A DNA stretch of 64,000 bases from Vibrio taketomensis (GCF_009938165.1 NZ_AP019650.1:806001-870000), one strand, 5' to 3'. Shown: positions 46,265 to 56,471, counted from the first letter of the stretch. Program-made: numbers and translations. Notes: generated by a model from the letters alone, not told the origin.

Positions 46265-47851
46265 CTAAGAAAGCGCCACCAGCTCTTGGGTATAGCTCTG
46301 TTGAGGTTGACTAAATAATGTCTGCGTTTCACCCTGCTCCACTATCTCACCATTGCGCATCACAATGGTGTAATGACAGAGTGATTTCACGACATGTAAG
46401 TCGTGACTGATAAACAAATACGTCAACTGGTGCTTAGTCTGCAAGTCTTTCAGTAGTTCTAGAATCTGTGCTTGAACCGTTCGGTCTAGCGAAGACGTCG
46501 GCTCATCTAGCAGAATGAATTCCGGCTTTAACACTAACGCTCGCGCGATGGCGATACGCTGCCTTTGACCACCTGAAAATTCATTCGGGTAACGATGACG
46601 CGTTTCTGGGTCTAAATCGACTTCTTGCATCACACTGACGATCGCATCATCGATTTGCTGCTCAGATAAATCAGTATGGACGTGCAAACCTTCACCAATC
46701 ACCTGAGCTACCGACATTCGAGGGTTGAGGGCAGAAAACGGATCTTGGAACACCACCTGCATTTTACTACGATAAGGTAACATGCCTTTGCGATCGAGCC
46801 CTTGCAGCTCTTGGCCTTGATAATTGATTGAACCATTCGATGATACCAAACGCAAAATCGCCATCCCTGTTGTTGATTTACCGGAACCGCTCTCTCCCAC
46901 CAAACCAATTGAATGCCCGCGCTTTAACTCAAACGCCATGTCGGTTACAGCTTTAACATGCGATGTAACTCGTTTAAACAATCCACTGGTAATAGGAAAC
47001 CACACCCGCAATTGGTCCACACTGAGTAGTGACGGAGCATTAGCTTCAACTTCAACGGGTAGACCTTTGGGGTCAGAGTCAATTAGCTGCTTGGTGTAAG
47101 GGTGATTAGGCTGATTGAATACCTGCTGACATTCCCCCACTTCAACCAACTTACCGTTACGCATTACCGCCACACGGTCGGCAATTCGGCGTACGATGCT
47201 CAAATCATGGGTAATAAACAGCATTGCCATGCCCATCTCTTGTTGCAGTTGTTTGAGCAAGTCGAGAATTTGCGCTTGCACTGAGACATCGAGCGCAGTC
47301 GTAGGTTCGTCAGCAATTAGCAGTTCAGGCTCATTAATAAGCGCCATCGCAATCATCACACGTTGACGTTCACCGCCGGAAAGCTCATGAGGATAAGCGT
47401 TGATTTTTGCTTCTGGATTACGAATACCCACTTTGCCAAGCCATTCAATCGCCAACGCTTCGGCTTTGTTTTGGCGAACACCACGATGAATACCAACAAT
47501 CTCAACCAGCTGTTTACCGATTTTGTGTAGCGGATTAAGCGAGACCATCGGCTCTTGAAAAATCATCCCGATACGTGCGCCACGAATGCCCCGCAGTTGG
47601 CGTTCGGTGCAGGCTAGTATATCGATACCATCAAACTGAATATGCCCATTTTGGTAATGAGCAGAGCCTTTCGGTAACAGCTTTAAAATTGAATTGGCGG
47701 TAACGGATTTACCTGAGCCACTCTCCCCAACCAAAGCGAGTGTTTCGCCGCGTTTGATATCAAACGACACATCAAAGGTCACTTGCTCAATTTTCTTTTG
47801 GCGACCAAATCCCACCGAGAGCGAATCAATAGTTAACAAGGTCTCTGTCAT
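46265..47851 (-). CDS. yejF: Peptide ABC transporter ATP-binding protein YejF
   Basis: A 528-residue fused tandem ATPase of the oligopeptide/microcin C importer. Each half has Walker A (GESGSGKSVT and GESGSGKSTT), a signature (LSGGERQR and FSGGQRQR) and Walker B (LLIADEPTTALD and ILLDEPTSSLD). In E. coli YejABEF brings in microcin C and peptides. It follows yejE by two bases, the last gene of yejABEF. The only odd point is the space of about 90 bases to the S4 gene without a clear terminator, so readthrough is possible. Confidence 0.95.
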   Translation of the reverse strand: MTETLLTIDSLSVGFGRQKKIEQVTFDVSFDIKRGETLALVGESGSGKSVTANSILKLLPKGSAHYQNGHIQFDGIDILACTERQLRGIRGARIGMIFQEPMVSLNPLHKIGKQLVEIVGIHRGVRQNKAEALAIEWLGKVGIRNPEAKINAYPHELSGGERQRVMIAMALINEPELLIADEPTTALDVSVQAQILDLLKQLQQEMGMAMLFITHDLSIVRRIADRVAVMRNGKLVEVGECQQVFNQPNHPYTKQLIDSDPKGLPVEVEANAPSLLSVDQLRVWFPITSGLFKRVTSHVKAVTDMAFELKRGHSIGLVGESGSGKSTTGMAILRLVSSNGSINYQGQELQGLDRKGMLPYRSKMQVVFQDPFSALNPRMSVAQVIGEGLHVHTDLSEQQIDDAIVSVMQEVDLDPETRHRYPNEFSGGQRQRIAIARALVLKPEFILLDEPTSSLDRTVQAQILELLKDLQTKHQLTYLFISHDLHVVKSLCHYTIVMRNGEIVEQGETQTLFSQPQQSYTQELVALS

Positions 47852-47853
47852 AA

Positions 47854-48894
47854 TTATCTTCCTTGTTGGTGCGGATCAAATGCATCACGTACCGCTTCAC
47901 CAATAAACACCAACAACGTTAGCATTAATGACAACACCACAAAGGCGGAAATACCAAGCCATGGTGCTTGCAAATTGGCTTTGCCCTGCGCCAACAATTC
48001 ACCCAGAGAAGGCGAACCAGCTGGTAAACCAAAGCCAAGAAAGTCGAGCGATGTCAGAGTAGTGACTGAACCAGAAAGAATAAAAGGCATCATGGTTAAT
48101 GACGCAACCATCGCATTGGGCAACATATGGCGTAGCATGATTCGGCTATCATTGACGCCCATCGCTTGCGCCGCTCGTACGTAATCAAAATTACGACAAC
48201 GAAGGAATTCAGCCCGCACAATCCCGACTAAACTCATCCAGCTAAACAGCACCATAATACCCAGTAGCCACCAGAAGTTCGGCTCAACAAAACTCGAAAG
48301 AATAATCAACAAGAACAGCGTCGGCATTCCCGACCACACCTCGATAAACCGTTGTCCGAATAGATCAAGCCAACCACCGTAATAGCCTTGAGTCGCACCG
48401 ACCACCACGCCAATCACGCTGGAAACAATGGTGAGCACAAAGCCAAATAACACCGAAATGCGAAAGCCATAGATGATTCGCGCCATCACATCGCGGCCTT
48501 TGTCATCAGTCCCTAGCCAGTTAACACTGTCCGGCGCTGATGGGACAGATCCTACAACGTTGTAGTTGATGGTATCGTAACTGAAACGAATCGGTGGCCA
48601 GATAATAAAACCGTTTTCTTCTATAAGCTCAACCACATACGGGTCTGTATAGTCCGCTTCCGTTTCAAACTCACCGCCAAAGGTAGTTTCGGCATATTGG
48701 TTGATAATTGGGAAATACCACTGTTGATCGTATTCCACCAGCAGTGGCTTATCGTTAGCAATCAGTTCCGCAAATAAACTCAGGCCAAACAAGATGGTAA
48801 AAATCCACAACGAGACGATGCCTCGTTTGTGAGCTTTAAATCTATCCCACCGAGCTTGATTAAGAGGGTTACGCATTTTCTTCGTTTTTGTCAT
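47854..48894 (-). CDS. yejE: Peptide ABC transporter permease YejE
   Basis: A 346-residue inner-membrane permease with six helices and the binding-protein-dependent transport signature near the C-terminal third (EFLRCRNFDYVRAAQAMGVND). The N-terminus is basic (MRNPLNQARWDRFKAHKRG) with one helix, followed by a 120-residue periplasmic insert (WPPIRFSYDTIN...DSVNWLGTDDKGRDV), which is usual for YejE. Its start overlaps the yejB stop by one base, so expression is coupled. It pairs with YejB. Confidence 0.95.
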   Translation of the reverse strand: MTKTKKMRNPLNQARWDRFKAHKRGIVSLWIFTILFGLSLFAELIANDKPLLVEYDQQWYFPIINQYAETTFGGEFETEADYTDPYVVELIEENGFIIWPPIRFSYDTINYNVVGSVPSAPDSVNWLGTDDKGRDVMARIIYGFRISVLFGFVLTIVSSVIGVVVGATQGYYGGWLDLFGQRFIEVWSGMPTLFLLIILSSFVEPNFWWLLGIMVLFSWMSLVGIVRAEFLRCRNFDYVRAAQAMGVNDSRIMLRHMLPNAMVASLTMMPFILSGSVTTLTSLDFLGFGLPAGSPSLGELLAQGKANLQAPWLGISAFVVLSLMLTLLVFIGEAVRDAFDPHQQGR

Positions 48895-49982
48895 TAGCGA
48901 GCCTCAAAGTCGATTCGAGGATCAACCCATGTATAGGTCAAATCAGAAATAATACTCAAGATAAGCCCAAGTAGCGTCATGATATACAACGAACTAAAGA
49001 CCACTGGGTAATCCCGTTGAATGGTGGATTCAAACCCTAGCAGACCGATCCCTTCTAGTGAGAACATCACCTCAATCAGCATTGAACCGGTGAAAAAAAT
49101 ACTGATAAAGGCACTTGGGAAACCAGCAATAATGATCAACATCGCATTACGAAATACATGACGATAAAGAATGCTGCGTTCGTCTAGACCTTTCGCTCGT
49201 GCCGTCACGACATACTGTTTATTGATTTCATCAAGAAATGAGTTTTTTGTCAGCATGCTTAAAGTGGCAAAGCCACCGATCACCATCGCCAAAATAGGCA
49301 AGGTTAAATGCCAAAAGTAATCTGCGATCTGTTGATACCATGTCATTTGGTCAAAATTACTCGACACCAAACCACGCAGTGGGAACCAACTGAAGTAGTT
49401 CCCACTGGCAAACAAAATAATTAGAATAATCGCAAATAAAAAGCCAGGAATGGCATAGCCGACAATGACCAGCGCACTCGACCATATGTCAAAGCGCGTA
49501 CCGTGGTGAATCGCCTTCATAATCCCGAGCGGAATCGAGATCAGATAAATGATCAATGTGCTCCACAAGCCAAGCGAAATCGAGACAGGTAACCTTTCGA
49601 CAATCAAATCAATCACATTGCCGCCTTTAAATAGGCTTTCGCCGAAATTAAAGGTGGCGTAGTTTTTCAGCATGTCGAAGTAGCGCTCAAGTAGCGGCTT
49701 ATCAAAACCAAATTGCTTTTTGATTGCTTCTACAACTTCCGGATCTAAGCCTCGTGAACCTTTGTATCCCGTCACCGAAGCTTCGCTACCGATATCCAGA
49801 TCTACTTCACTACCACCGCCAGCAAAGCGCTCCATAATACCGGAGTTTTGACCTTCAAGCTGCGCGATAGCTTGCTCGACTGGTCCACCCGGAGCAATCT
49901 GAATGATAAAGAAGTTGATGGTGATGATCGCCCATAGGGTCGGGATCACCAACAACAAACGTCGAAAAATATACGCAGCCAT
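48894..49982 (-). CDS. yejB: Peptide ABC transporter permease YejB
   Basis: A 362-residue permease of the DppB/OppB type. The N-terminus [20 protein letters not shown] is the standard first helix, and a periplasmic insert ([21 protein letters not shown]) follows, as in E. coli YejB. The EAA loop appears as [27 protein letters not shown] (in part [18 protein letters not shown]). It lies 10 bases after yejA and just before yejE. All features are normal. Confidence 0.95.
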   Translation of the reverse strand: MAAYIFRRLLLVIPTLWAIITINFFIIQIAPGGPVEQAIAQLEGQNSGIMERFAGGGSEVDLDIGSEASVTGYKGSRGLDPEVVEAIKKQFGFDKPLLERYFDMLKNYATFNFGESLFKGGNVIDLIVERLPVSISLGLWSTLIIYLISIPLGIMKAIHHGTRFDIWSSALVIVGYAIPGFLFAIILIILFASGNYFSWFPLRGLVSSNFDQMTWYQQIADYFWHLTLPILAMVIGGFATLSMLTKNSFLDEINKQYVVTARAKGLDERSILYRHVFRNAMLIIIAGFPSAFISIFFTGSMLIEVMFSLEGIGLLGFESTIQRDYPVVFSSLYIMTLLGLILSIISDLTYTWVDPRIDFEAR

Positions 49983-49992
49983 TCATCCCTCT

Positions 49993-51810
49993 TTAACGGC
50001 GTTTTTCTGGTAACAGTTGGCTCTTGTCTTGTGAAATCCACCAAGTATCAATACCTAGGTCATATTTTGGCATTTCACTTGGTCGCTCAAATTTATCCCA
50101 CATAGCCACTCGATAGGTCCCTGAGTGCCACTGTGGAATAATATAAAAGTTCCACTGCAATACACGGTCAAGCGCACGACCGAGAGCTAATAAGCGTTCT
50201 GGGTCTTGCTGTGCTTGTAAAATTTGCTCTGTCAGCGCATCAACGACTGGAGACATAACCCCCGCTGTATTGTAAGACGAGTCAATGTATTTAGAGTTCC
50301 ATGCAATCAACAAATTTGGGCTTGGGTATGGATTAGCCGAGTATGGCCACGACAGCATATCAAAATCGCGGTCACGAAGACGCTTAATAAACTGAGTGGT
50401 ATCAATTGAGCGAATCTTCATATCAATACCCATGCGTTTCAAGTTTTTCTGCATAGGGATAGCAATTCGCTCGGTCGTCGGGCTGTATAACAAAAATTCA
50501 AACGCTAACGGTTCACCCGTTTCAACGTTGGTCATTACTTTGTTTCTCAACTCCCACCCTGCTTCTTTCAGTAATTTGAAGGCGGTGCGCATTTGACTAC
50601 GAATACGGCCAGAACCGTCAGTAACCGGCGGTTGATATTCCTCGGTAAACACTCGAGCAGGAATTTGGTCTTTATACGGCGTTAGGATTTCCACTTCTTG
50701 CGCTGAAGGCAAGCCTAATGCCTCATAATCGGTGTTTTGAAAGAAACTGCGTGTGCGCTGATATTGGTCGTAGAACATATTCGAGTTCATCCACTCAAAA
50801 TCCATTGCGTAGTTAATCGCTTCGCGCACTTTTGGATCTTTAAATACCTCACGTTGAGTGTTAAACACAAACGCCGCTGTACTCTCCGGTTTATGATGGG
50901 GGATTTCTTGTTTAACAATGAAACCTTTGTCAAAATTTTGCCCGGTATAAGAATTCGCCCAGAACTTAGCAGAGGTTTCTAAACGGAAATCAAATTCCCC
51001 CGCTTTGAATGCCTCAAGCATTACCGTGTCATCACGATAATAATCGTATTGAGTTTGCTCAAAATTATAACGACCAACGTTGACCGGTAAATCTTTAGCC
51101 CAGTAATCGTCCACCAATGAATAGGTCACGCTCTGCCCGACTTTGTAGTCAGTGATCTTATAAGGCCCGCTTCCAACTGGCGGTTCTGAGAGAGGCTCTG
51201 AAAAATTGCGTTCTTGCCAAAAGTGTTTCGGCAAGACTCGAGTTGATTGGGCAAAACTAAACATCTTCTCGCGATTCGGTTGCGCCATTTCAATTCGAAC
51301 GAGATGATCATTGACTGCGGTAACGGATTTGATGTCTTGATAATAAACACGGTACTGCGGCACGCCCTCAGTCATAAACTTATCAAATGTAAACACAACG
51401 TCATGAGCCGTAATTGGCTTACCATCATGAAAGCGCGCTTTGGGGTTTAATTCAATTTCCATCCAAGTGAAGTCATCGGAATAACGCACTTTTTGAGCAA
51501 TCAAAGGGTAATAGGCATCAATTTCATCACTTGGACTAAACATGAGCGTGTCATAAAGTTCACCCGAACCACGAGCGGCAACACCGCGAGAAGCATATCG
51601 GTTAAAATTGTCGTATGTACCTACTGCACCATAGGTAATTTTGCCAAATTTTGGCGCATCAGGATTAACATAATCAAAGTGCGTGAAGTTGTCTGGGTAC
51701 TTGGCATTACCAAACCCGACCAAAGAGGTGCTTTCAATAACAGCGGATAAAGCGGATGAACTGACTAGCGAAATTACGCTGCCCAGCACAAGGCGTTGAA
51801 ACGTCCCCAT
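49993..51810 (-). CDS. yejA: Periplasmic peptide-binding protein YejA
   Basis: The extracytoplasmic solute-binding protein (SBP_bac_5 family) that captures oligopeptides or microcin C for YejBEF. About 605 residues with an N-terminal signal peptide (MGTFQRLVLGSVISLVSSSALSA) cut near LSA-VIE, listed only by its ends. The start is placed at MGTFQRLV, since GGGAG lies six bases upstream of that ATG; the longest ORF begins 13 codons earlier without such a site. Family stretches such as DVVFTFDKFMTEGVPQYRVYY (in part) and YDYYRDDTVMLEAFKAGEFD are present. It is the first gene of the yejABEF operon. Confidence 0.95.
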   Translation of the reverse strand: MGTFQRLVLGSVISLVSSSALSAVIESTSLVGFGNAKYPDNFTHFDYVNPDAPKFGKITYGAVGTYDNFNRYASRGVAARGSGELYDTLMFSPSDEIDAYYPLIAQKVRYSDDFTWMEIELNPKARFHDGKPITAHDVVFTFDKFMTEGVPQYRVYYQDIKSVTAVNDHLVRIEMAQPNREKMFSFAQSTRVLPKHFWQERNFSEPLSEPPVGSGPYKITDYKVGQSVTYSLVDDYWAKDLPVNVGRYNFEQTQYDYYRDDTVMLEAFKAGEFDFRLETSAKFWANSYTGQNFDKGFIVKQEIPHHKPESTAAFVFNTQREVFKDPKVREAINYAMDFEWMNSNMFYDQYQRTRSFFQNTDYEALGLPSAQEVEILTPYKDQIPARVFTEEYQPPVTDGSGRIRSQMRTAFKLLKEAGWELRNKVMTNVETGEPLAFEFLLYSPTTERIAIPMQKNLKRMGIDMKIRSIDTTQFIKRLRDRDFDMLSWPYSANPYPSPNLLIAWNSKYIDSSYNTAGVMSPVVDALTEQILQAQQDPERLLALGRALDRVLQWNFYIIPQWHSGTYRVAMWDKFERPSEMPKYDLGIDTWWISQDKSQLLPEKRR

Positions 51811-51933
51811 AGCTACTCCCTTAGCATTTATTCTAGTTTTATAATTCAACTACTTGAGTAAGTATATACTGAAAATCCTCTTCGGGCATGATAGGCAACT
51901 AAATTCTCTGCATGTTCAGCAATTTTAAAGATG

Positions 51934-51959
51934 TAAAAAAGCCTGCATCTTGGCAGGCT
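51934..51959 (-). terminator. Terminator of the NUDIX gene
   Basis: A 7-bp stem AGCCTGC/GCAGGCT with a 6-base loop is followed on the minus strand by six T, 36 bases past the stop. Confidence 0.88.
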
Positions 51960-51994
51960 GATTGAAACACGTAACTTGAGATTGTTTGTGTATA

Positions 51995-52513
51995 TCACAA
52001 CATCTCTTTCACGACTAACTGTAGTAAAAAGGTTTCTCGCTCGATGCTCATTCCCTTCTTCGGGCTTTCTGCCATCGTTTTTTCATTGTGCGTAATGGCA
52101 TCATGGATATTCATCCACACCGGGCGCATGCCATTTTTAACTTCATAATCTTCGTAAGCGGTTTCACCTAATTCACGGTCGACCTTACAGGTGTAACAAT
52201 ATGACGTCATATGCATCACATCAGCATCATCCTTATACCACGGACGAAACTCTTCATAGATACCAAACGGTTTGATGCTATGAATATTACGCGCACCAGT
52301 CTCTTCTTCGAGTTCTCGTACCATACCCGCGATCACATCTTCATCAGGATCGAGACCGCCACCAGGAATGGTGTAATCGTGATAGCGCTCTGTATACAGC
52401 AAAAGAATATCTTCACCATCAATAACGATGGCTCGCGCAGCATGGCGTTGAAAGATACTTTTGCCATCTAGGTGTTCAATCTCCGGATGGATGGTGGTAT
52501 TTAGATGTCTCAT
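51995..52513 (-). CDS. NUDIX hydrolase
   Basis: A pyrophosphohydrolase of the NUDIX superfamily; the substrate is not known. The NUDIX box is complete: GGLDPDEDVIAGMVRELEEETG, seen as GGLDPDE then a seven-residue gap and RELEEETG, with the catalytic REUxEExG glutamates present. The IPGGGLD entry and the C-terminal VKNGMRPVWM segment also fit. The start is uncertain: I use MRHLNTTIH (52513), though no good Shine-Dalgarno is seen; a TTG 18 codons upstream extends the frame to 52567. It follows the GNAT gene and has its own terminator. Confidence 0.85.
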   Translation of the reverse strand: MRHLNTTIHPEIEHLDGKSIFQRHAARAIVIDGEDILLLYTERYHDYTIPGGGLDPDEDVIAGMVRELEEETGARNIHSIKPFGIYEEFRPWYKDDADVMHMTSYCYTCKVDRELGETAYEDYEVKNGMRPVWMNIHDAITHNEKTMAESPKKGMSIERETFLLQLVVKEML

Positions 52514-52607
52514 AAGTACTGCAGAAACTTTCGGTTGGTGATACTCAGTTGCGAAATAGTAGCACAATCCTCGTGCAGAGCTCCACCAAAGGTCACTAGG
52601 TAGTACT

Positions 52608-53078
52608 TCACTCGATAGAACGTCGCATAATATGCTGCGGTCCTACACTTCCCCCCGTATACAGGTCGCCAGTATCAACAAATCCTGATTTCAAATAGCA
52701 GGCTTTGGCTAGGTCATTTCGGCAATTAACGGTGAGATAAACAGCGCTCTTACGTTTATATGCATGGCGAGCATAGTTAACCAGTTCGTCGAGAGCTTGA
52801 GCCCCATACCCAAGCCCCTGAAACTGTTGAGCAATAAAATAAGCACGCAAACCTAAGCCATTTTTCGGACAAAACGCATGCTCATACCAATAGCAAATAT
52901 CCAATAGAAAGAAACCCACGACTTGGTCTTTGTGCACAACCACATGGGGATGAACCGTATCAGAAACCATCCCAAGAATCTCATCCAAACTACCAACAAA
53001 CTCCAGTTGTTGAGCGGTTACACCCAATTGCTCGAGCTGTGGATAGTGTGCCTCTCGTAAAGGCTCAATTGATAGCAT
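52608..53078 (-). CDS. GNAT family N-acetyltransferase
   Basis: A 156-residue acetyl-CoA-dependent transferase with unknown acceptor. The acetyl-CoA binding loop is visible as YFIAQQFQGLGYGAQALDELV (Q-x-x-G-x-G core, residues 94-99), preceded by the strand HVVVHKDQVVGFFLLD, and the C-terminal strand YLTVNCRNDLAKACYLKSGF is typical. It is on the same strand as the NUDIX gene, which begins about 40 to 95 bases after its stop depending on the true start. A 12-bp hairpin separates it from the Lon-like gene upstream, so it may have its own promoter. Confidence 0.85.
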   Translation of the reverse strand: MLSIEPLREAHYPQLEQLGVTAQQLEFVGSLDEILGMVSDTVHPHVVVHKDQVVGFFLLDICYWYEHAFCPKNGLGLRAYFIAQQFQGLGYGAQALDELVNYARHAYKRKSAVYLTVNCRNDLAKACYLKSGFVDTGDLYTGGSVGPQHIMRRSIE

Positions 53079-53107
53079 AGTCTTCCCTAAAAGTTACCAA
53101 GTAAAAG

Positions 53108-53135
53108 AAATAGGCTCTGAGAACAGAGCCTATTT
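53108..53135 (-). terminator. Terminator of the Lon-like protease gene
   Basis: A perfect 12-bp stem AAATAGGCTCTG/CAGAGCCTATTT with a 4-base loop and a minus-strand TTTCTTTTA tail, 6 bases past the stop. Confidence 0.88.
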
Positions 53136-53141
53136 GTGGGC

Positions 53142-55499
53142 TTATTTACGAAGGGCGTTGAGTTTGGCTTGGGCGATACCATAAATGGTATCAATTGGAT
53201 AACTGCCTTCATCACTCGGTGTACCCGCAGGTTTACCGGTGAAAATTTCAATCGCCTCAGTCACATGATCAATTGCCCAGATGTGGAATTCACCTCTTTC
53301 AACCGCTTTCACCACATCAGGACGCAGCATTAAGTTGTGCTTATTGGAACGTGGAATGATCACCCCTTGCTCAGAGTTACGCCCTTTTATTCCACACACA
53401 TCGAAAAAGCCTTCGATTTTTTCATTCACCCCACCAATCGGTTGCGATTCACCAAATTGGTTCATTGACCCCGTTATCGCTATGTCTTGACGGTTAGGCT
53501 GTTTGGAAAATGCGGACACCACCGCACAAAACTCAGCCATGCTGGCACTATCGCCGTCTACTCCACCATATGACTGCTCAAAGTGATTGTTGTCGTCAAA
53601 GGCACTTTCGCGGTTTCCAAACGCTGATGAAAGATAAGCGGTTAAAATCATAACGCCTTTAGAGTGAATACTGCCACCAAGATCAACGCTACGCTCAATA
53701 TCAATCACATCGCCACTGCCATAACAAGTTGTTGCGGTTATGCGGTTTGGTGCGCCGAACATGTATTCACTAGTGCTCAATACCGAGAGCGCATTGACCT
53801 GACCAATCGCAACGCCTTCTGTGTGAATTAATGTGGTTCCATTAATGAACCCTTCCATCACCGCATCTTTCAAGCGACTGACTCGTGACTCTTGATTTGC
53901 CAACGCTTCTTCCACATGGCTTGAACGAATCATATTGGCCTTCGCTTGTTTGGCGACATAATTGGACTCGCGCAACAGATTCGCGATATTGGCTGAGTGC
54001 AGCGAAAGTTTATTTTGATCGCCAGCAAGCCTTGAGCTGTGCTCAATAATGCGTGCAATTGCTTTACGATCACAATGCAGCATATTGTTGTCGTGCACCA
54101 CACTAGAAATAAAACGCGCGTAATGCATTTCTGAATCTTCAGTGCGCTTCATTTCATCTTCGAAGTCTGCGGTCACTCTAAACAGCTCGCTGAACTCCGG
54201 ATCATAGTGTTGTAACAATTGATAGGTGCGATAATCGCCAAACAGAATGATTTTCACATCCAGTGGAATCGGCTCTGGATCAAGGGAGACAGCCCCTGTA
54301 AGCGTGAGTTCTTTTTCTAACGAGGTAAAACTCAATTGACGAGAGCGCAAAGCGCGTTTTAATCCGTCCCACACGTAAGGCTGCTCTAACACCTTCTGCG
54401 CATCCATCAGCAACACGCCACCGTTGGCTTTATGCAAACTACCTGCACGAATCAAAGAGAAATCGGTAAATACGGTGCCTTTGTAGGTCGCCGTTTCAAT
54501 AGAACCAAATAAGCTATGGTAGTTAGGGCTTTCTTCTACTACGACGGGAAACTCGCAAGCCTTGCGATTGACTAAAATGTTTACCTTGTAGCGGCGCGGC
54601 AGTTTTTTATCGAGAGAGGCAGCCGCGATTTCTGCTTGTTCGTTGCCTTGCTCAAGGAAGATATCGGCATTCTCTACGATGTCTTTTTTTAGCTCCGACA
54701 AGTAGGTTTTGATTTCGGTGTACTGTGAGTAGTCTTCTTTTAACTGTTTGATAAAATGTGCAATAACGTCAAGCGTGACATCGTCGTTGAGTTTTTTGAT
54801 TTTCTCGCTAAATGTCTCTTCCCACTCCGTTAGCTCACGTACCATGTTCCGCAACCGGACTTCTAACTCATCGATTGCGGTGCCAAATTGCTCCTGCTCT
54901 TTGACTGAAAGTTGATCGAAACTTTCTTCCGTGTGGAGTTCTTCACCATCCATTGCAACAAATTGATAATCACCTTGCGTCGTTACGGTCAGGCTAATCT
55001 TGCGCTCTTTCGCTTCTTTACTGATCGCCTCAAGCTCTATCGCTTGTTTTTGCGCCAATTGCGCTTTCAATTTTTCTGCGCGGCTAATATAGAGCTCGTT
55101 ATCAAAAGCCAGTGGCATTGCAACCACCAGCTTAGCGATCATTTTTTCGATATCTTGTTTAAACGTCTTACCGACACCACACGGAAGCTTCAACACCTTT
55201 GGCGTGCGATTATTCGAAAAATCAGAAACATAACACCAGTCATAAAGCTCAGACGTATCACTTTTATGACGATGTAAGTAGCGCAAAATCATTGTGCGTT
55301 TACCAAGCCCATTTTGCCCTATGGCATAAATGTTATAGCCTTTTTCTTTAATCGACATGGCAAACTCGACCGCCTTTTGCGCGCGTTCTTGCCCAACAAT
55401 TTCATCGATTGGTGGCAAATCCTTGGTCGATTTACTAGGAAGCTGGTTTAGCTCCGTTGAATGATATAGTTGACTCGCTTTTAGCTGTTCAATCGCCAT
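53142..55499 (-). CDS. Lon-like AAA+ protease (LonB/AAA_32 type)
   Basis: An ATP-dependent serine protease of about 785 residues, distinct from classical LonA. The AAA+ module has Walker A IGQNGLGKRTM near residue 60 and Walker B GGVLLMDAQKV near residue 365. The long helical region between is charged and coiled-coil-like. The C-terminal proteolytic domain has the catalytic serine in GDSASMAEF and the downstream lysine region VNEKIEGFFDVC. The start MAIEQLKA is chosen because AAGGA lies seven bases upstream of its ATG, although the longest ORF is 18 codons longer. It lacks the LonA N-terminal substrate domain. Its substrates are unknown. It diverges from the DUF2753 gene. Confidence 0.9.
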   Translation of the reverse strand: MAIEQLKASQLYHSTELNQLPSKSTKDLPPIDEIVGQERAQKAVEFAMSIKEKGYNIYAIGQNGLGKRTMILRYLHRHKSDTSELYDWCYVSDFSNNRTPKVLKLPCGVGKTFKQDIEKMIAKLVVAMPLAFDNELYISRAEKLKAQLAQKQAIELEAISKEAKERKISLTVTTQGDYQFVAMDGEELHTEESFDQLSVKEQEQFGTAIDELEVRLRNMVRELTEWEETFSEKIKKLNDDVTLDVIAHFIKQLKEDYSQYTEIKTYLSELKKDIVENADIFLEQGNEQAEIAAASLDKKLPRRYKVNILVNRKACEFPVVVEESPNYHSLFGSIETATYKGTVFTDFSLIRAGSLHKANGGVLLMDAQKVLEQPYVWDGLKRALRSRQLSFTSLEKELTLTGAVSLDPEPIPLDVKIILFGDYRTYQLLQHYDPEFSELFRVTADFEDEMKRTEDSEMHYARFISSVVHDNNMLHCDRKAIARIIEHSSRLAGDQNKLSLHSANIANLLRESNYVAKQAKANMIRSSHVEEALANQESRVSRLKDAVMEGFINGTTLIHTEGVAIGQVNALSVLSTSEYMFGAPNRITATTCYGSGDVIDIERSVDLGGSIHSKGVMILTAYLSSAFGNRESAFDDNNHFEQSYGGVDGDSASMAEFCAVVSAFSKQPNRQDIAITGSMNQFGESQPIGGVNEKIEGFFDVCGIKGRNSEQGVIIPRSNKHNLMLRPDVVKAVERGEFHIWAIDHVTEAIEIFTGKPAGTPSDEGSYPIDTIYGIAQAKLNALRK

Positions 55500-55660
55500 G
55501 AGTAATTCCTTAATGCAGCGCTTGTCATAATTCACATTGTAGACCAAATCCATTTACATTTTAGTGACTTAGACTGTAATCATGTCTTATTTCTCATAAT
55601 TTTGATGCCGTTCTCATCTGACTCAGCATCGTTTTTATTGAAATTAATTCTCAATTGCAT

Positions 55661-55683
55661 TTAAATGATAACAATTATTATTA
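55661..55683 (+). promoter_or_regulatory. Possible Fur box upstream of the DUF2753 gene
   Basis: The AT-rich site AAATGATAACAATTATTATT (55663-55682) has the TGATAA core and an imperfect inverted half, with 13 of 19 positions matching the Fur consensus by eye. It lies about 55 bases upstream of the start at 55735. Confidence 0.5.
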
Positions 55684-55734
55684 GCGTAATGCTCTCTCAA
55701 CTAAACGGCCGTGAAGAGACAGGAACCACACAAA

Positions 55735-56229
55735 ATGAATTTACAACAATGCTGGAATCACTATGTGAAAGCAGAAGAGATGTTGAAGCAGGGTCACTGG
55801 CCTGAAGCACAATGTTTGTACGATCAAGTCATGCATAATATGCCAACATATATTCAGGAAGCACTGCAAAACCAAGAGACTAAGCCATGCCAATTCGCTT
55901 GTTTAGTCAATGGCTATCGTGATGCGGCAATTGCTCATTCACAAATTCTTAATCACCTTGGCCAACACCATTCAGCGTTTGATACCCTCAACCAAGCTTA
56001 TGCGTTAGTGCAATTTATCTCTATAGAATCGAGTTCTCTCGTCAACGCAACGCGTAAACTATTGTCCCGCACCAGTAACGACTTGCTGCACCACATCAGC
56101 TTATTCTGTACCTCACAACGAGATGCCAATTGGATGCTAGAGCTTGAACTGCTACAAAAAGCGCAGCACTATTTTGATAGCCACAACCTGATGAGCCATC
56201 ACTGGGCTAACGAGCATGCGTTAAACTGA
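55735..56229 (+). CDS. DUF2753 family protein, helical repeat type
   Basis: A 164-residue cytosolic protein that resembles the Vibrio DUF2753 family; no function is known. The sequence is alpha-helical with TPR-like features (YVKAEEMLKQGHWPEAQCLYDQVM, then a second helical pair with DAAIAHSQILNHLGQHHSAFDTLNQAYALV, both quoted in part). The start MNLQQCWN is preferred to the GTG at 55711 because it begins the conserved helix and AGGA lies about ten bases upstream. It has six cysteines and several histidines but no obvious metal motif. A Fur-like box upstream suggests iron control, unproven. Confidence 0.78.
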   Translation: MNLQQCWNHYVKAEEMLKQGHWPEAQCLYDQVMHNMPTYIQEALQNQETKPCQFACLVNGYRDAAIAHSQILNHLGQHHSAFDTLNQAYALVQFISIESSSLVNATRKLLSRTSNDLLHHISLFCTSQRDANWMLELELLQKAQHYFDSHNLMSHHWANEHALN

Positions 56230-56471
56230 CAATATGACTAAGAAAATGACTGTTACGCCAAAATTGGTGAATAATTTTTATGATAAATGGTTTGTACTGT
56301 ATCTCTACACCGAACATCCATAAAGGTCACCAAGCGCTTACAACTGTTTATATTCGTCCTAGTGATAAAGCACAAAATGGCTAAAGCGTTGCAATAAAGC
56401 CATTGATCTGATTTGCGTTTTGTTTTTATGATTTGATTATCAATCGTCAGTTTCTACCCATGGGAAAGGCA

